Positions 33,268-41,573 of a DNA stretch of 64,000 nt are shown here, one piece after another. Location of the stretch: NCBI GenBank assembly GCA_025362975.1, contig JANYES010000021.1, positions 62,001-126,000 on the forward strand, given 5' to 3'. The notes under the pieces are model-generated. The model made no database searches and was not told where the DNA came from. It saw nothing but the letters and a program-made list of their open reading frames with translations. Source of the stretch: Alphaproteobacteria bacterium. Lineage in GTDB: Bacteria > Pseudomonadota > Alphaproteobacteria > Rickettsiales > SXRF01. Made by a program: the position numbers and the translations under genes. The stretch's first letter is position 1; each line of letters opens with the position of its first letter.

Positions 33268-33894
33268 ATGGAACAAAAGCCTGAACCTAAACCGATTGGA
33301 TTACCCGAAATCGCGATTGGCGCGGTGGCGGGCGCGGCGCCGCTGGTAGCGGGGATTTCCGCGATGGCGGGATCTTCGGAAGTGGGCTCGCTGCGACAGA
33401 AAATTATCGACCGTATCGCTGAGAAAAGCAAAGGGCTGGCGGAAGCGTCGTTTGCGGAATTTGCTAAGCTTAAGCCAACTTCGCATAGTGGTGGCGCTAA
33501 GGAAGCGGAAATCTGGAATCAGCAGGCGAAAGCGTATTTTGAGAAATCCACGGCTTATAAAACGCTGCTGGAAACTGAGCATAAGGCGGTTATAGAGGAA
33601 TATTCGGCGGCGTTGCAGAAACTCGGAAAACCTGTGAAAGCCGATGCGATCATTCAGTTGATGGAATCGGATAACGCGGCGGCGAGCGAGGGATTTCTGG
33701 CGCGGACGCACAGAGTATACAGCATGCTTTCAGGCGCGCAGAAAATTGGGATTGGTGCGGTGGCGGTGGGTGTCGGCGTGGTGGCGGCGGTGACGTTTAA
33801 TAAATTTCGAAACCGCGACCATGAAACGTTCGGTGAGAAAATCCAGCGCGAACGTAATGATATGAAAACGCCGTTTAACGGCCTTCTTCCATAA
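33268..33894 (+). CDS. Hypothetical membrane protein inserted between pcm and surE
   Basis: 208 residues, family not recognised. A short hydrophobic stretch lies at about residues 11-30 (IAIGAVAGAAPLVAGISAMA) and a stronger membrane helix at about 160-176 (GIGAVAVGVGVVAAVTF), followed by a basic tail (KFRNRDHETFGEKIQRERND). The region between is helical and charged. It runs opposite to pcm and surE and overlaps the surE end by 20 bases. A CtrA-type box precedes it. Confidence 0.65.
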   Translation: MEQKPEPKPIGLPEIAIGAVAGAAPLVAGISAMAGSSEVGSLRQKIIDRIAEKSKGLAEASFAEFAKLKPTSHSGGAKEAEIWNQQAKAYFEKSTAYKTLLETEHKAVIEEYSAALQKLGKPVKADAIIQLMESDNAAASEGFLARTHRVYSMLSGAQKIGIGAVAVGVGVVAAVTFNKFRNRDHETFGEKIQRERNDMKTPFNGLLP

Positions 33895-34648
33895 TTGTGG
33901 TGAGCGCTTCGAGCGTTTTGTAGTCCGTCAAATCCATGTTGATGGGCGTGATGGTGATGTAATCCCGATGTAGCATATCGACGTCGACGCCGGGTTTGTT
34001 CGGAGAGTGATCGCGCTCGCCGCCAATCCAGAAATACGGCCTTCCCTTTAAGTCGACGCGGCCCAGCAGATTGACGCCTACTTTGCGTTTGCCTTGCGCG
34101 CAGACGCGCACGCCTTTAACCCGGTCCGGCGGGCAGTTGGGGAAATTCAGGTTGATGAAAGAGGATGCGGGCCAGCCTTGTTTTACCAGCTTGCGGATGA
34201 GGTCGGGGGCGTATTTTTCGGGGGTTTCCCAGTGGGGGTCGGTGGTGTCGGTGGTGAGTAAGCTGAGGGCGATGGCGGGCACGCCCAGGATATTAGCTTC
34301 CATTGCGGCGGCCACGGTGCCGGAATAGGTGATGTCGTCGGCGGCGTTGGAACCGCGGTTGATGCCGGAGAGCATGAGGGATACGGGCTTTTCCGTTACC
34401 GGAATGACGTGTTTGAGGGCGAGGAGCACGCAGTCGGTGGGGGTGCCAGTGACGGCGAAATGGCGCTCGTCTTCCTTGCGAAGGCGCACAGGCTCATGCA
34501 GCGAGAGCGAATGACTGGCGCCGCTTTGCTCTGTTTCGGGGGCGACGACCCAGATGTCGTCAGACATGGCGAGCGCGATGCGCTTTAGGGAGCTGAGGCC
34601 TTCGGCGTCGATGCCGTCGTCGTTGGAAAGCAGAATTCTGTCGGTCAT
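33875..34648 (-). CDS. surE: 5'-nucleotidase / survival protein SurE
   Basis: 257 residues. SurE dephosphorylates nucleoside monophosphates and can degrade short polyphosphates; it is metal dependent. The metal site is at the N-terminus (ILLSNDDGIDAEG, with the DD pair). SGINRGSNAADDITYSGTVAAAM and LNLNFPNCP-type sequence (FINLNFPNCPP) are further family blocks. Its 3' end overlaps the convergent unknown gene by 20 bases. Confidence 0.96.
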   Translation of the reverse strand: MTDRILLSNDDGIDAEGLSSLKRIALAMSDDIWVVAPETEQSGASHSLSLHEPVRLRKEDERHFAVTGTPTDCVLLALKHVIPVTEKPVSLMLSGINRGSNAADDITYSGTVAAAMEANILGVPAIALSLLTTDTTDPHWETPEKYAPDLIRKLVKQGWPASSFINLNFPNCPPDRVKGVRVCAQGKRKVGVNLLGRVDLKGRPYFWIGGERDHSPNKPGVDVDMLHRDYITITPINMDLTDYKTLEALTTIMEEGR

Positions 34649-34715
34649 TTTTCTTATTTATCAGTATCAGCCGGCAACGCAATGTTTTTTAATTTTTTGA
34701 CGTTATACTCAAAGC

Positions 34716-36035
34716 ATGACGCTGGAAACATTGGATAATGCCTGCAAGGATGCGCTGCCTGTCTGCGAACGGGTGATCGACAGGCTTGGCTTTGAAATGA
34801 CGGTGGGCGGGGAAATAGAATGGTATGCGCTGCTGCCGGATGCGGGCGCAAAGCTGACGCAGCGGCAGGCGGCGGATGAAATCGTCAAGATCGCCGAGCG
34901 GAAGCCGGGGTTGTTTCATCAGAATTCGGTGTTGCCGCCTGAGCCGATTTTGATGAAGCGTCTTATCGAAAAATTGGGGAAGAAAAATCCCAATGCTAAG
35001 GATGCGGCTATGGCGTGGACGCAGGAAATTACGCACCAGCACATTGCGTATAAGCAGCCGCTGATGATTTATACAGATTTGCTGTCGATGCGGGTGATCG
35101 AGCGGATGGAACTGGAAGGGATTGCGCTGAACCGCGCGCATTACGAAACCGGGGGATTCAATTCCGCGGTGACGCTGGTGGCGCCGGATCATCATACCTA
35201 TGCGGCGACGGGTAAGCAGATGGAGATTTCGCTTGCGCACACGACCCCGGCGAAGCTGGCGCACGCGATGGAACGGGTGCATACGATTATTGCGGAAGAA
35301 AGCGCGGCGATTGGGCTGATTGCGGATTTCAGAAGGGTGCCGCCTTACCTGTTGCGGGAGTCGGAGTCGGTACTGCCAACAAATTCTCAGCATATTCATT
35401 TCGGACTCGTAATAAAAAATGACGGTACGAATGCATTTACGCAGCATGGCGATTCGAACGCGCTGTCGGAGGCGTGCAGCAAGAGCACGCTGCGGGTGCT
35501 GTCGGAGGGTGGGCAGTTGCTGGCGAATCCGACGGATAATGATTTCAGGCGCATGAAAATGGCGGAGTTTTCCACGACGATCGCACATAAGATTGAAAAC
35601 GGGTATGGCGATAAATCGCGCGCGCTGATGGAGCTTCATTACTCTGACAAGGGCGTGGAACATAAGGAATTGCGGATTGCGGGCGGGAATACGCCAGCTT
35701 CGGCGGCGATTCTGATTGCGGCACTTGGGGTGGCGGATGGCTTGTTGAGCAGTATCGGTAAGGGTGCGCCGGTGGCGCGACGTGGGTTATTTTCGAGGGC
35801 GCAGGAACAGCCTTCGCTGGAGCAGAAGCTGGAGGCGATTAGTGATGAAGACCGCAGGCTGATTGCGCGGCAATGCGCGACGCGGGTGGATTTGCCTGAG
35901 ATGCGCGGCAGCCCCACGGATTATAGCGTGGCGGAGGCGAAGAAACGGCTGGTCCCCTCCTCTATTATTGCGCATTACACGCCGGAGGTGTTTAGGCAGT
36001 TGCAGCAACTTGAGGGATTGGGGTTGGCGGTTTAG
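34716..36035 (+). CDS. Divergent glutamine-synthetase-fold protein
   Basis: 439 residues. Scattered motifs line up with the glutamine synthetase catalytic barrel: GGEIEWYALL (E-x-E pair), GKQMEISLAHTTPAKLAHAM followed by IIAEESAAIGLIADF (compare GPGQ.E and GL.A.F), QHIHFGLVIKNDG (compare GSG.H.H), and KELRIAGGNTPASAAILIAAL (compare R.E.R.AG....). The GSG loop and the NRxxAVR motif are not recognisable. The chain starts directly before the E-x-E strand, so the N-terminal beta-grasp domain of GS is absent. A ligase forming a gamma-glutamyl or similar amide bond is plausible; substrate unknown. It is a plus-strand gene between surE and serS. Confidence 0.6.
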   Translation: MTLETLDNACKDALPVCERVIDRLGFEMTVGGEIEWYALLPDAGAKLTQRQAADEIVKIAERKPGLFHQNSVLPPEPILMKRLIEKLGKKNPNAKDAAMAWTQEITHQHIAYKQPLMIYTDLLSMRVIERMELEGIALNRAHYETGGFNSAVTLVAPDHHTYAATGKQMEISLAHTTPAKLAHAMERVHTIIAEESAAIGLIADFRRVPPYLLRESESVLPTNSQHIHFGLVIKNDGTNAFTQHGDSNALSEACSKSTLRVLSEGGQLLANPTDNDFRRMKMAEFSTTIAHKIENGYGDKSRALMELHYSDKGVEHKELRIAGGNTPASAAILIAALGVADGLLSSIGKGAPVARRGLFSRAQEQPSLEQKLEAISDEDRRLIARQCATRVDLPEMRGSPTDYSVAEAKKRLVPSSIIAHYTPEVFRQLQQLEGLGLAV

Positions 36036-36062
36036 GCTTGCGGGTAAGCTGACACAACTACG

Positions 36063-37460
36063 TTAACCGATTTTTTCTATGCCGCCCATGTAAGGTTTCA
36101 GCGCGTCGGGGATGCGGATGGAGCCGTCTTCGTTCTGGTAGTTTTCCAAGATGGCGACCATGGTGCGGCCGATGGCGACGCCTGAGCCGTTGAGGGTGTG
36201 GACAAACTGGGTTTCCTTCGCTGCTTTTCCTTTGAAGCGGGCTTTCATGCGGCGGGCCTGGAAATCGCCGCAGTTGGAGCAGCTGGAGATTTCGCGGAAG
36301 GCATCCTGACCGGGCATCCAGACTTCGAGGTCGTAGGTTTTTTTGGAGCAGAAGCCCATGTCGCCGGTGCATAGCAGCATGACGCGGTAGTGCAGGCCGA
36401 GGCGTTTCAGGATTTCTTCGGCAGCGCCGGTCATGCGCTCGTGTTCTTCGTCGGATTTGTCGGGGTGGACGATGCTGACGAGTTCGACTTTGGAGAACTG
36501 GTGCTGGCGGATCATGCCGCGCGTGTCTTTACCGGAGGCACCCGCTTCGGAGCGGAAGCATGGGGTGTAGGCGGTCAGGCGGTGTGGGAGGGTTTCTTCG
36601 TCGATGATGGTGTCGTTGACGAGGTTGGTCAGGGGCACTTCGGCGGTTGGGATGAGCCAGAAGCGCGATCCTTCAATTGCTTTATCTTCAATTTTTTTAA
36701 ATATCTCATCATTACGAGCTTCTTCAGGAGAAAATCCAAGCTCCACCTGAGCTTTTAACATCCGTGAAAAATAATCATTGTAAGATGTATTAATTGTAGA
36801 AAACAAATCATCTTTAAATTTAGGGAGCTGGCCGGTGCCGTAGGCGGCGTTGTCACGCACAAGAAATGGGGGGACGTATTCGACGTAGCCAAATTGCGTG
36901 GTGTGGATGTCGAGCATGAAGCTGGCCAACGCACGTTCCATGCGGGCGAGTGCACCTTTTAGGACGACGAAACGGGCGCCGGAAAGTTTGGCCGCGCCGT
37001 CGAAATCCATGAGACCGAGCTTTTCGCCGAGATTGTCGTGGAGGGCGGGTTTGAAGGCGAATGTTGGCTTAGTGCCGACGACGCGGACTTCTTTATTGCC
37101 GTGTTCGTCCTTGCCTTCGGGGATATCGTCGCCGGGCAGGTTGGGGATGTTGTCGAGCAGCGATTGCAGCGCGGCTTCGATTTTGGCGAGATTTTCTTCG
37201 AATTCCTTGGCGGAGTTGGCGGAGATGCTTTGCTTGAGCATGAGCTCATCGAAGAGTGCGGTGTCGCCCTTGCCTTTGGCCATGCCGATTTCTTTGGCCA
37301 TTTTGTTTTTTTCGCTCTGCCAGTTCTGGATCTTGGTGAGTAGTTTGCGTTTTTCCTCGTCGAGTTTCAGAAGATTTGCGGACATCGGCGCGAGGCCGCG
37401 GCGGGCTAAACCGGCGTCGAAGGCTTCGGGGGATTGGCGGATGAATTTAATGTCATGCAT
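36063..37460 (-). CDS. serS: Seryl-tRNA synthetase, with an in-frame insertion
   Basis: 465 residues from ATG 37460, which begins [20 protein letters not shown] and overlaps the tatC stop by 8 bases. SerRS charges tRNA-Ser. The N-terminal coiled-coil arm (residues about 30-100) and class II motifs are intact: [41 protein letters not shown] (motif 2) and [16 protein letters not shown] (motif 3). The usual length is about 425. The extra residues lie between [11 protein letters not shown] and WLIPTAEVP, in a strikingly AT-rich stretch (36671-36820). Confidence 0.96.
   Translation of the reverse strand: MHDIKFIRQSPEAFDAGLARRGLAPMSANLLKLDEEKRKLLTKIQNWQSEKNKMAKEIGMAKGKGDTALFDELMLKQSISANSAKEFEENLAKIEAALQSLLDNIPNLPGDDIPEGKDEHGNKEVRVVGTKPTFAFKPALHDNLGEKLGLMDFDGAAKLSGARFVVLKGALARMERALASFMLDIHTTQFGYVEYVPPFLVRDNAAYGTGQLPKFKDDLFSTINTSYNDYFSRMLKAQVELGFSPEEARNDEIFKKIEDKAIEGSRFWLIPTAEVPLTNLVNDTIIDEETLPHRLTAYTPCFRSEAGASGKDTRGMIRQHQFSKVELVSIVHPDKSDEEHERMTGAAEEILKRLGLHYRVMLLCTGDMGFCSKKTYDLEVWMPGQDAFREISSCSNCGDFQARRMKARFKGKAAKETQFVHTLNGSGVAIGRTMVAILENYQNEDGSIRIPDALKPYMGGIEKIG
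36671..36820 (-). other. AT-rich in-frame insertion inside serS
   Basis: I count 43 G/C in these 150 bases (about 29%), while the flanking serS sequence is near 60%. On the coding strand it reads from KFKDDLF through [35 protein letters not shown] to EG, joining ordinary SerRS sequence on both sides. About 40 of these residues have no counterpart in typical SerRS. The frame is kept. It resembles coding-gene insertions such as the Rickettsia palindromic elements in effect, but no clear internal palindrome was found. Confidence 0.65.
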
Positions 37461-38214
37461 CTTCGGGGACTTTCCTTTTTTCCAGGTAACGGCAGAACAG
37501 AATCGACATTTCATACAGCAGGTATAGCGGGACGGAAAGTGCTATCTGGCTGAAGATATCGGGCGGGGTGATGAAGGCGGCGACAACGACGATGCCGACG
37601 ATTGCATAGCGCCGTCCCCGGCGGAGGTTGTCGATGGTGATGATGCCAGCTTTGACCAGAAGGACTAGGACCACTGGAAGCTGGAAGGAGAGGCCAAAGG
37701 CCATGATCAGGTGGGTTACGATAGCAAGGTAATCCCCTACCCTTGCTTCGAGCTGGATGGGCAGGCCGCCGGGGGTGCCGGAAGTTTCGAAGCTCAGGAA
37801 GAATTTCCATGCGGCTGGAAAGATGAAATAATACGCGAAGGCGGCGCCGCTGAGGAACAGGACCGGGGCGGCGACGAGGTATGGGATGAGCGCGCGGCGC
37901 TCTTGCTTGTAGAGGCCGGGGGCCATGAACAGGTAAAACTGCGAGGCGATGACCGGGAATGAGATGAGAAAACCCGCGAACATGGCGAGTTTCAGGTAGG
38001 TGACGAAAGCCTCGGTGAGGCCGGTGTAGATCAGATGGCGATGCTCAGGGTTTGGGAAGGCTTCTGCGAGCGGGCGAACGAGGAATTCATAGATCGGACC
38101 GGCGATGAAGTAGCACAGGCTGGTGGCGATGGCATAGGTAACGATGCAGATGATGAGACGTTTTTTCAACTCGATGAGATGGTCGAGAAGCGGCTGTTGT
38201 TTGAGGTCGGTCAT
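37453..38214 (-). CDS. tatC: Sec-independent protein translocase TatC
   Basis: 253 residues with six predicted membrane helices. TatC is the receptor for twin-arginine signal peptides. The N-terminal [20 protein letters not shown] and the internal [21 protein letters not shown]-type cytoplasmic loop (with ALYKQER-like [12 protein letters not shown]) are canonical. It overlaps tatB by 4 bases and serS by 8 bases, so tatA-tatB-tatC-serS form one operon. At least one Tat substrate is encoded nearby (56569-57660). Confidence 0.96.
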   Translation of the reverse strand: MTDLKQQPLLDHLIELKKRLIICIVTYAIATSLCYFIAGPIYEFLVRPLAEAFPNPEHRHLIYTGLTEAFVTYLKLAMFAGFLISFPVIASQFYLFMAPGLYKQERRALIPYLVAAPVLFLSGAAFAYYFIFPAAWKFFLSFETSGTPGGLPIQLEARVGDYLAIVTHLIMAFGLSFQLPVVLVLLVKAGIITIDNLRRGRRYAIVGIVVVAAFITPPDIFSQIALSVPLYLLYEMSILFCRYLEKRKVPEDA

Positions 38215-38522
38215 GGGAGTTCCGGCTTTTTTTCCGGTTCGGGGTCTTTTTTGGCGACGCTGGTGGGCATCATGTAGGCTTCGTACATCTTGCCGTCGTC
38301 GCCTTTGATCATGGTGATTTCCTGCAAGTCTTTGGCGACGTCGTTGAGGCCGGATTCTTTGGTGATTTCTTCCATGAGTTCGCGCATTTCGCGGGTCAGG
38401 CCGCGTATGGTACGCATGGCTTTACCGACGGCGCGGATGACGACGGGAAGCTCATCCGGGCCGATGAAGAGCACGGCGACGACGACGACGATGGCAATTT
38501 CGGCGAAGGAAAAATCAAACAT
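38211..38522 (-). CDS. tatB: Sec-independent protein translocase TatB
   Basis: 103 residues: a short N-terminal membrane helix (FSFAEIAIVVVVAVLFIGPDELP, with the F-G-P hinge), an amphipathic helix (VVIRAVGKAMRTIRGLTREM) and a charged tail. This is the TatB layout; the Glu at residue 8 is a conserved TatB feature. It overlaps tatC by 4 bases (ATGA) and follows tatA by 17 bases. Confidence 0.93.
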   Translation of the reverse strand: MFDFSFAEIAIVVVVAVLFIGPDELPVVIRAVGKAMRTIRGLTREMRELMEEITKESGLNDVAKDLQEITMIKGDDGKMYEAYMMPTSVAKKDPEPEKKPELP

Positions 38523-38539
38523 GGCGTGCGCCGGTCGGG

Positions 38540-38731
38540 CTAGACCTTGTCTTTGTGATCGACGGTTTTGGGCGGGATGATGGTGACGCCCTCTTCTTCG
38601 TTCTTCAGGCCATCGCGCAGGTTGCGGATGCCTTTGCCGACATCACCCATGACTTTAGGCAGTTTACCGGCACCGAAAATGACGAACACGACGATCAGGA
38701 TGAGCAGCATGTGCCAGAAACTGAGTCCCAT
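38540..38731 (-). CDS. tatA: Sec-independent protein translocase TatA
   Basis: 63 residues from ATG 38731, chosen because AAGGAG lies 8 bases upstream and because MGLSFWHMLLILIVVFVIFG is the canonical start. The hinge FGAGKLP and the amphipathic helix VMGDVGKGIRNLRDGL follow. TatA polymerises to form the transport passage. It is the first gene of the tatABC-serS operon. Confidence 0.95.
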   Translation of the reverse strand: MGLSFWHMLLILIVVFVIFGAGKLPKVMGDVGKGIRNLRDGLKNEEEGVTIIPPKTVDHKDKV

Positions 38732-38797
38732 TACCAATTCTCCTTATAGAATGAATAGGTTGCAGACATAGCATACGGGTGGCGGTTAGCCAAGCGA

Positions 38798-39460
38798 TTA
38801 GTGGCCGTTTCCGGTGATGTAAAGAATGCTGGCGAGTAGCCAGTAGACAGGCTTGCCGATGAGCTCGACGACGTTATGGCCCATGAGTTGGGCGACGAGC
38901 AAAATGGCGAAAACAAGCAAGATGCCGCGCTTTTCGAGTTTGCCGAACCAGCGCTGGGGCGTGCCGCGCAGGAAAGAATACAGCACCCTGCCCCCGTCTA
39001 GTGGCAGGACTGGTAGCATGTTGAAGACGGCCAGACCGCAGTTGAGCGCAAGGGAGCGGTAGAGGTTGAGGAAGAGCCACGGGGCTTGTTCGGGGGTGAT
39101 GAAATATTCGATGTGCAGCAGCAAGCCGGTGATGAAGGCGATGATGATGTTCATGCCGGGTCCGGCGATGGCGACCATACGCATGCCCATGCGCGGGGGC
39201 TCTAAGCGGATGAAGTCTACGGGAACGGGTTTGGCGTATCCGAAAAGTAGCGGGGAACCGGCGAAAATCAGTAGTGCGGGGATGACGGCGCTACCGAAGA
39301 TGTCGATGTGTTTGAGCGGGTTTAAGGTGATGCGACCGAGGATGCGGGCGGTCTGGTCGCCGTATTTTTCAGCCATCCAGCCATGTGCCACTTCGTGCAG
39401 GATAACGGCCAGCATGACGGGGATGACCCACGCCGCGGCGTCAATTAATGAGTCCAGCAT
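38798..39460 (-). CDS. Site-2-protease family (M50) membrane metalloprotease
   Basis: 220 residues, about six membrane helices. The zinc motif is LHEVAHGWMAEKYG (HExxH, residues about 22-26) and the third ligand lies in FNMLPVLPLDGGRVLYSF (the LDG motif). This is the compact YwhC-like M50 type without a PDZ or CBS domain. It overlaps the nagZ end by 20 bases. In many alphaproteobacteria scpA-scpB occupy this position between nagZ and tatA; neither is seen here. Substrate unknown. Confidence 0.9.
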   Translation of the reverse strand: MLDSLIDAAAWVIPVMLAVILHEVAHGWMAEKYGDQTARILGRITLNPLKHIDIFGSAVIPALLIFAGSPLLFGYAKPVPVDFIRLEPPRMGMRMVAIAGPGMNIIIAFITGLLLHIEYFITPEQAPWLFLNLYRSLALNCGLAVFNMLPVLPLDGGRVLYSFLRGTPQRWFGKLEKRGILLVFAILLVAQLMGHNVVELIGKPVYWLLASILYITGNGH

Positions 39461-40499
39461 GGATATGGCCGATGTCGTAGGCGTCTTCGTTGTCTGACAA
39501 GAGTTGGACTAGGGTTTCCCGGGCTTCGACGGGGTCGAAGTTTTTTGGGGTTTTGACGGCGTTCATGGCGCGGGTGGCGCGCTCGAGCGACAGTCCTTCG
39601 AGGGCGGTGACGCCACGGGCAAGCTGTTGTTTTTGGGCGAGGGTTGAATTGCAGTAGAGTGCGATGTCGCAACCGGCGGCGAGGGTTTGTTTGGCACGGT
39701 CTTCCAAGGGCATGTGGGCGAGCGATTTCATGTCCAGGGCATCGGAGACTAGGAGATTGTTGAAATTCAGTTCATTGCGGATGAGGTCGATGGCGGTTTT
39801 TGAGAGGGTGGCCATGTTTTTGTCGTCGATGGCAGTGTACAGAACGTGAGCGGTCATGGCCATCGGGAGGTTGGCGAGCATGCGGAAGGGTACGAAATCC
39901 GTGGCGCGCAGCATTTCCAGGGATTCGGTGACGACGGGAACTTCGTCGTGGCTGTCGGCGGTGGCGCGACCGTGTCCGGGGATGTGTTTCAGGATGGGGA
40001 CGATGCCGCCGTCCATGAGGCCTGCGGCCATGGCGCGGCCTAGGTAGACTACCTGTTCGGCTTCGGTGCCGAAGGCGCGGTCGCCGATGATGTCGTGGGC
40101 GCCGCGGACAGGCAGGTCGGCGAGCGGGGCGCAGTTGACGGTGATACCGAGGGAATAGAGGTCATGGGCGATCAGGCGGGCGTTGATGTGCACGGCGCGA
40201 TGGGCTTTTTCTTTGTCCTTTTTGGCCATTTTGGCGAAGGTGCCGGCGGGGGGATATTTGTACCAGTGGGGCGGTTTGAGGCGGGCAACGCGCCCGCCTT
40301 CCTGATCAATCAGGATAGGCAGGCGGTTGCGCCCTGACAGGTCTTTCAATTCACCGACGAGTCGTTTTACAGTTTCGGGGTCCGGGCAATGACGGGCGAA
40401 GAGGATATAGCCGAAGGGGTTTACGTCCTTGAAGAAGGCTTTTTCATCGGCGGTCAGCGTAGTACCGGCGGTGTCGTAAATCGCAGCGGAAAGATTCAT
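39441..40499 (-). CDS. nagZ: Beta-N-acetylhexosaminidase NagZ
   Basis: 352 residues, glycoside hydrolase family 3. NagZ removes GlcNAc from anhydromuropeptides in cytoplasmic cell-wall recycling. DQEGGRVARLKPPHW, ILKHIPGHGRATADSHDEVP (with the catalytic His of the KH.PGHG...DSH loop) and LLVSDALDMKSLAH (nucleophile Asp) are all present. The start overlaps the stop of the SPOR gene (TAATG). Confidence 0.95.
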   Translation of the reverse strand: MNLSAAIYDTAGTTLTADEKAFFKDVNPFGYILFARHCPDPETVKRLVGELKDLSGRNRLPILIDQEGGRVARLKPPHWYKYPPAGTFAKMAKKDKEKAHRAVHINARLIAHDLYSLGITVNCAPLADLPVRGAHDIIGDRAFGTEAEQVVYLGRAMAAGLMDGGIVPILKHIPGHGRATADSHDEVPVVTESLEMLRATDFVPFRMLANLPMAMTAHVLYTAIDDKNMATLSKTAIDLIRNELNFNNLLVSDALDMKSLAHMPLEDRAKQTLAAGCDIALYCNSTLAQKQQLARGVTALEGLSLERATRAMNAVKTPKNFDPVEARETLVQLLSDNEDAYDIGHIHAGLIN

Positions 40500-41548
40500 T
40501 AGTTACCTGTCGGCAGAATGCAGGCCTGCCCTTTGCTGCTTAAAGCATGGCAGAGTGTTCTGGCGTCCGACGCGGAAGCAAGGCCGGACACGCGCAGGCG
40601 ATAATAGACACCCTTGGAGCCTAAATCAGCTTTAACAATCATGGGTTTCTTGTCGGAAAGCTCTTTTTGCTTTAAGTGCATTTTGACCCATTGCTCTTCG
40701 GCTTCGGCTTGGGAACGATAAGCGCCGAGCTGAACTGCGAAGGCACCGCCGCTGGCGGAAACGTGAGTTTCGGAGGGTTTTTTGTCGGTTTTAGGCTTCT
40801 TTGGGGCTTTTTCAGTGACTTTTTCCGGTTTAGGAGCTGGTTTTGGCTCTACTTTAGGGGATTCTTTGACTGGAAGGTCGCCGGATGCCTCGTCGCTGCT
40901 GGTGGACATGATGGCGGTGACGGTTTTTTGGGGGGTGAAGGGCTTGTCGACGGCTTTAATGGGCAGTTCCAGCTTCTGGCCGTCTTTAGATTTTTTCGGG
41001 GCGACGTAGGTGGCAGTCTGTTCTTCGTCGGCGGGGACTTGGGCGGCGATTACTTGATGGCCGCCAGCTTCAGTCTTCTCGCCGTCGAATGTGGCTTTCG
41101 AGTCGGTGACGGTGATTTTTCCGTCCGGTTTTTTCGGGGTTTCTTTGCCGATTACCTGCTCTTTGCCTTGTTTCGGCAGCGCTTTGTTCACCCATGTAGT
41201 GGTTTCGGAGGAATCAGCTTCTTTGGGCATAGGCTCTTCAGGCGTTGGCAGGACGCGCTCGACCTTGGCTGGCTGTTTGTTGCTGGCGAAGGTTTCGAAG
41301 ACGGTTTTATCCTGATTCGGGAACTGCATGCCGCCCGGATCGGCGGGTTTTTCTTTGATGGGGGTCTTGTCGGCTTCGACGACAACGAGGTCTTCCTCTT
41401 TAACCGACTGGATGCCCGCGTGATAGGCGTAGTACGACAGCGCGACAAAGCCGCCCACGACACCAAGCACCACCACCAGCGGCGCCCAGCGGGTGATACC
41501 GCTATTGGAAACAATAATCAGATCGGTCGAATCTGATTTGTCATTCAT
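40499..41548 (-). CDS. SPOR-domain membrane protein
   Basis: 349 residues. One membrane helix near the N-terminus (about residues 19-40), a long Lys/Pro/Glu-rich linker, and a C-terminal SPOR domain of about 75 residues (GAFAVQLGAYRSQAEAEEQW ... KGVYYRLRVSGLASASDART). SPOR domains bind denuded glycan strands at the division septum. Position between argS and nagZ is the standard one for this protein in alphaproteobacteria. Confidence 0.9.
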   Translation of the reverse strand: MNDKSDSTDLIIVSNSGITRWAPLVVVLGVVGGFVALSYYAYHAGIQSVKEEDLVVVEADKTPIKEKPADPGGMQFPNQDKTVFETFASNKQPAKVERVLPTPEEPMPKEADSSETTTWVNKALPKQGKEQVIGKETPKKPDGKITVTDSKATFDGEKTEAGGHQVIAAQVPADEEQTATYVAPKKSKDGQKLELPIKAVDKPFTPQKTVTAIMSTSSDEASGDLPVKESPKVEPKPAPKPEKVTEKAPKKPKTDKKPSETHVSASGGAFAVQLGAYRSQAEAEEQWVKMHLKQKELSDKKPMIVKADLGSKGVYYRLRVSGLASASDARTLCHALSSKGQACILPTGN

Positions 41549-41573
41549 GCACTTATGCCCTTTTCCTTATTCA

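Noticed and set aside
36671-36820. Rickettsia palindromic element as identity of the serS insert
   Set aside because: No convincing inverted arms were found at the ends of the AT-rich block. The insertion itself is kept as a finding, but not this name.
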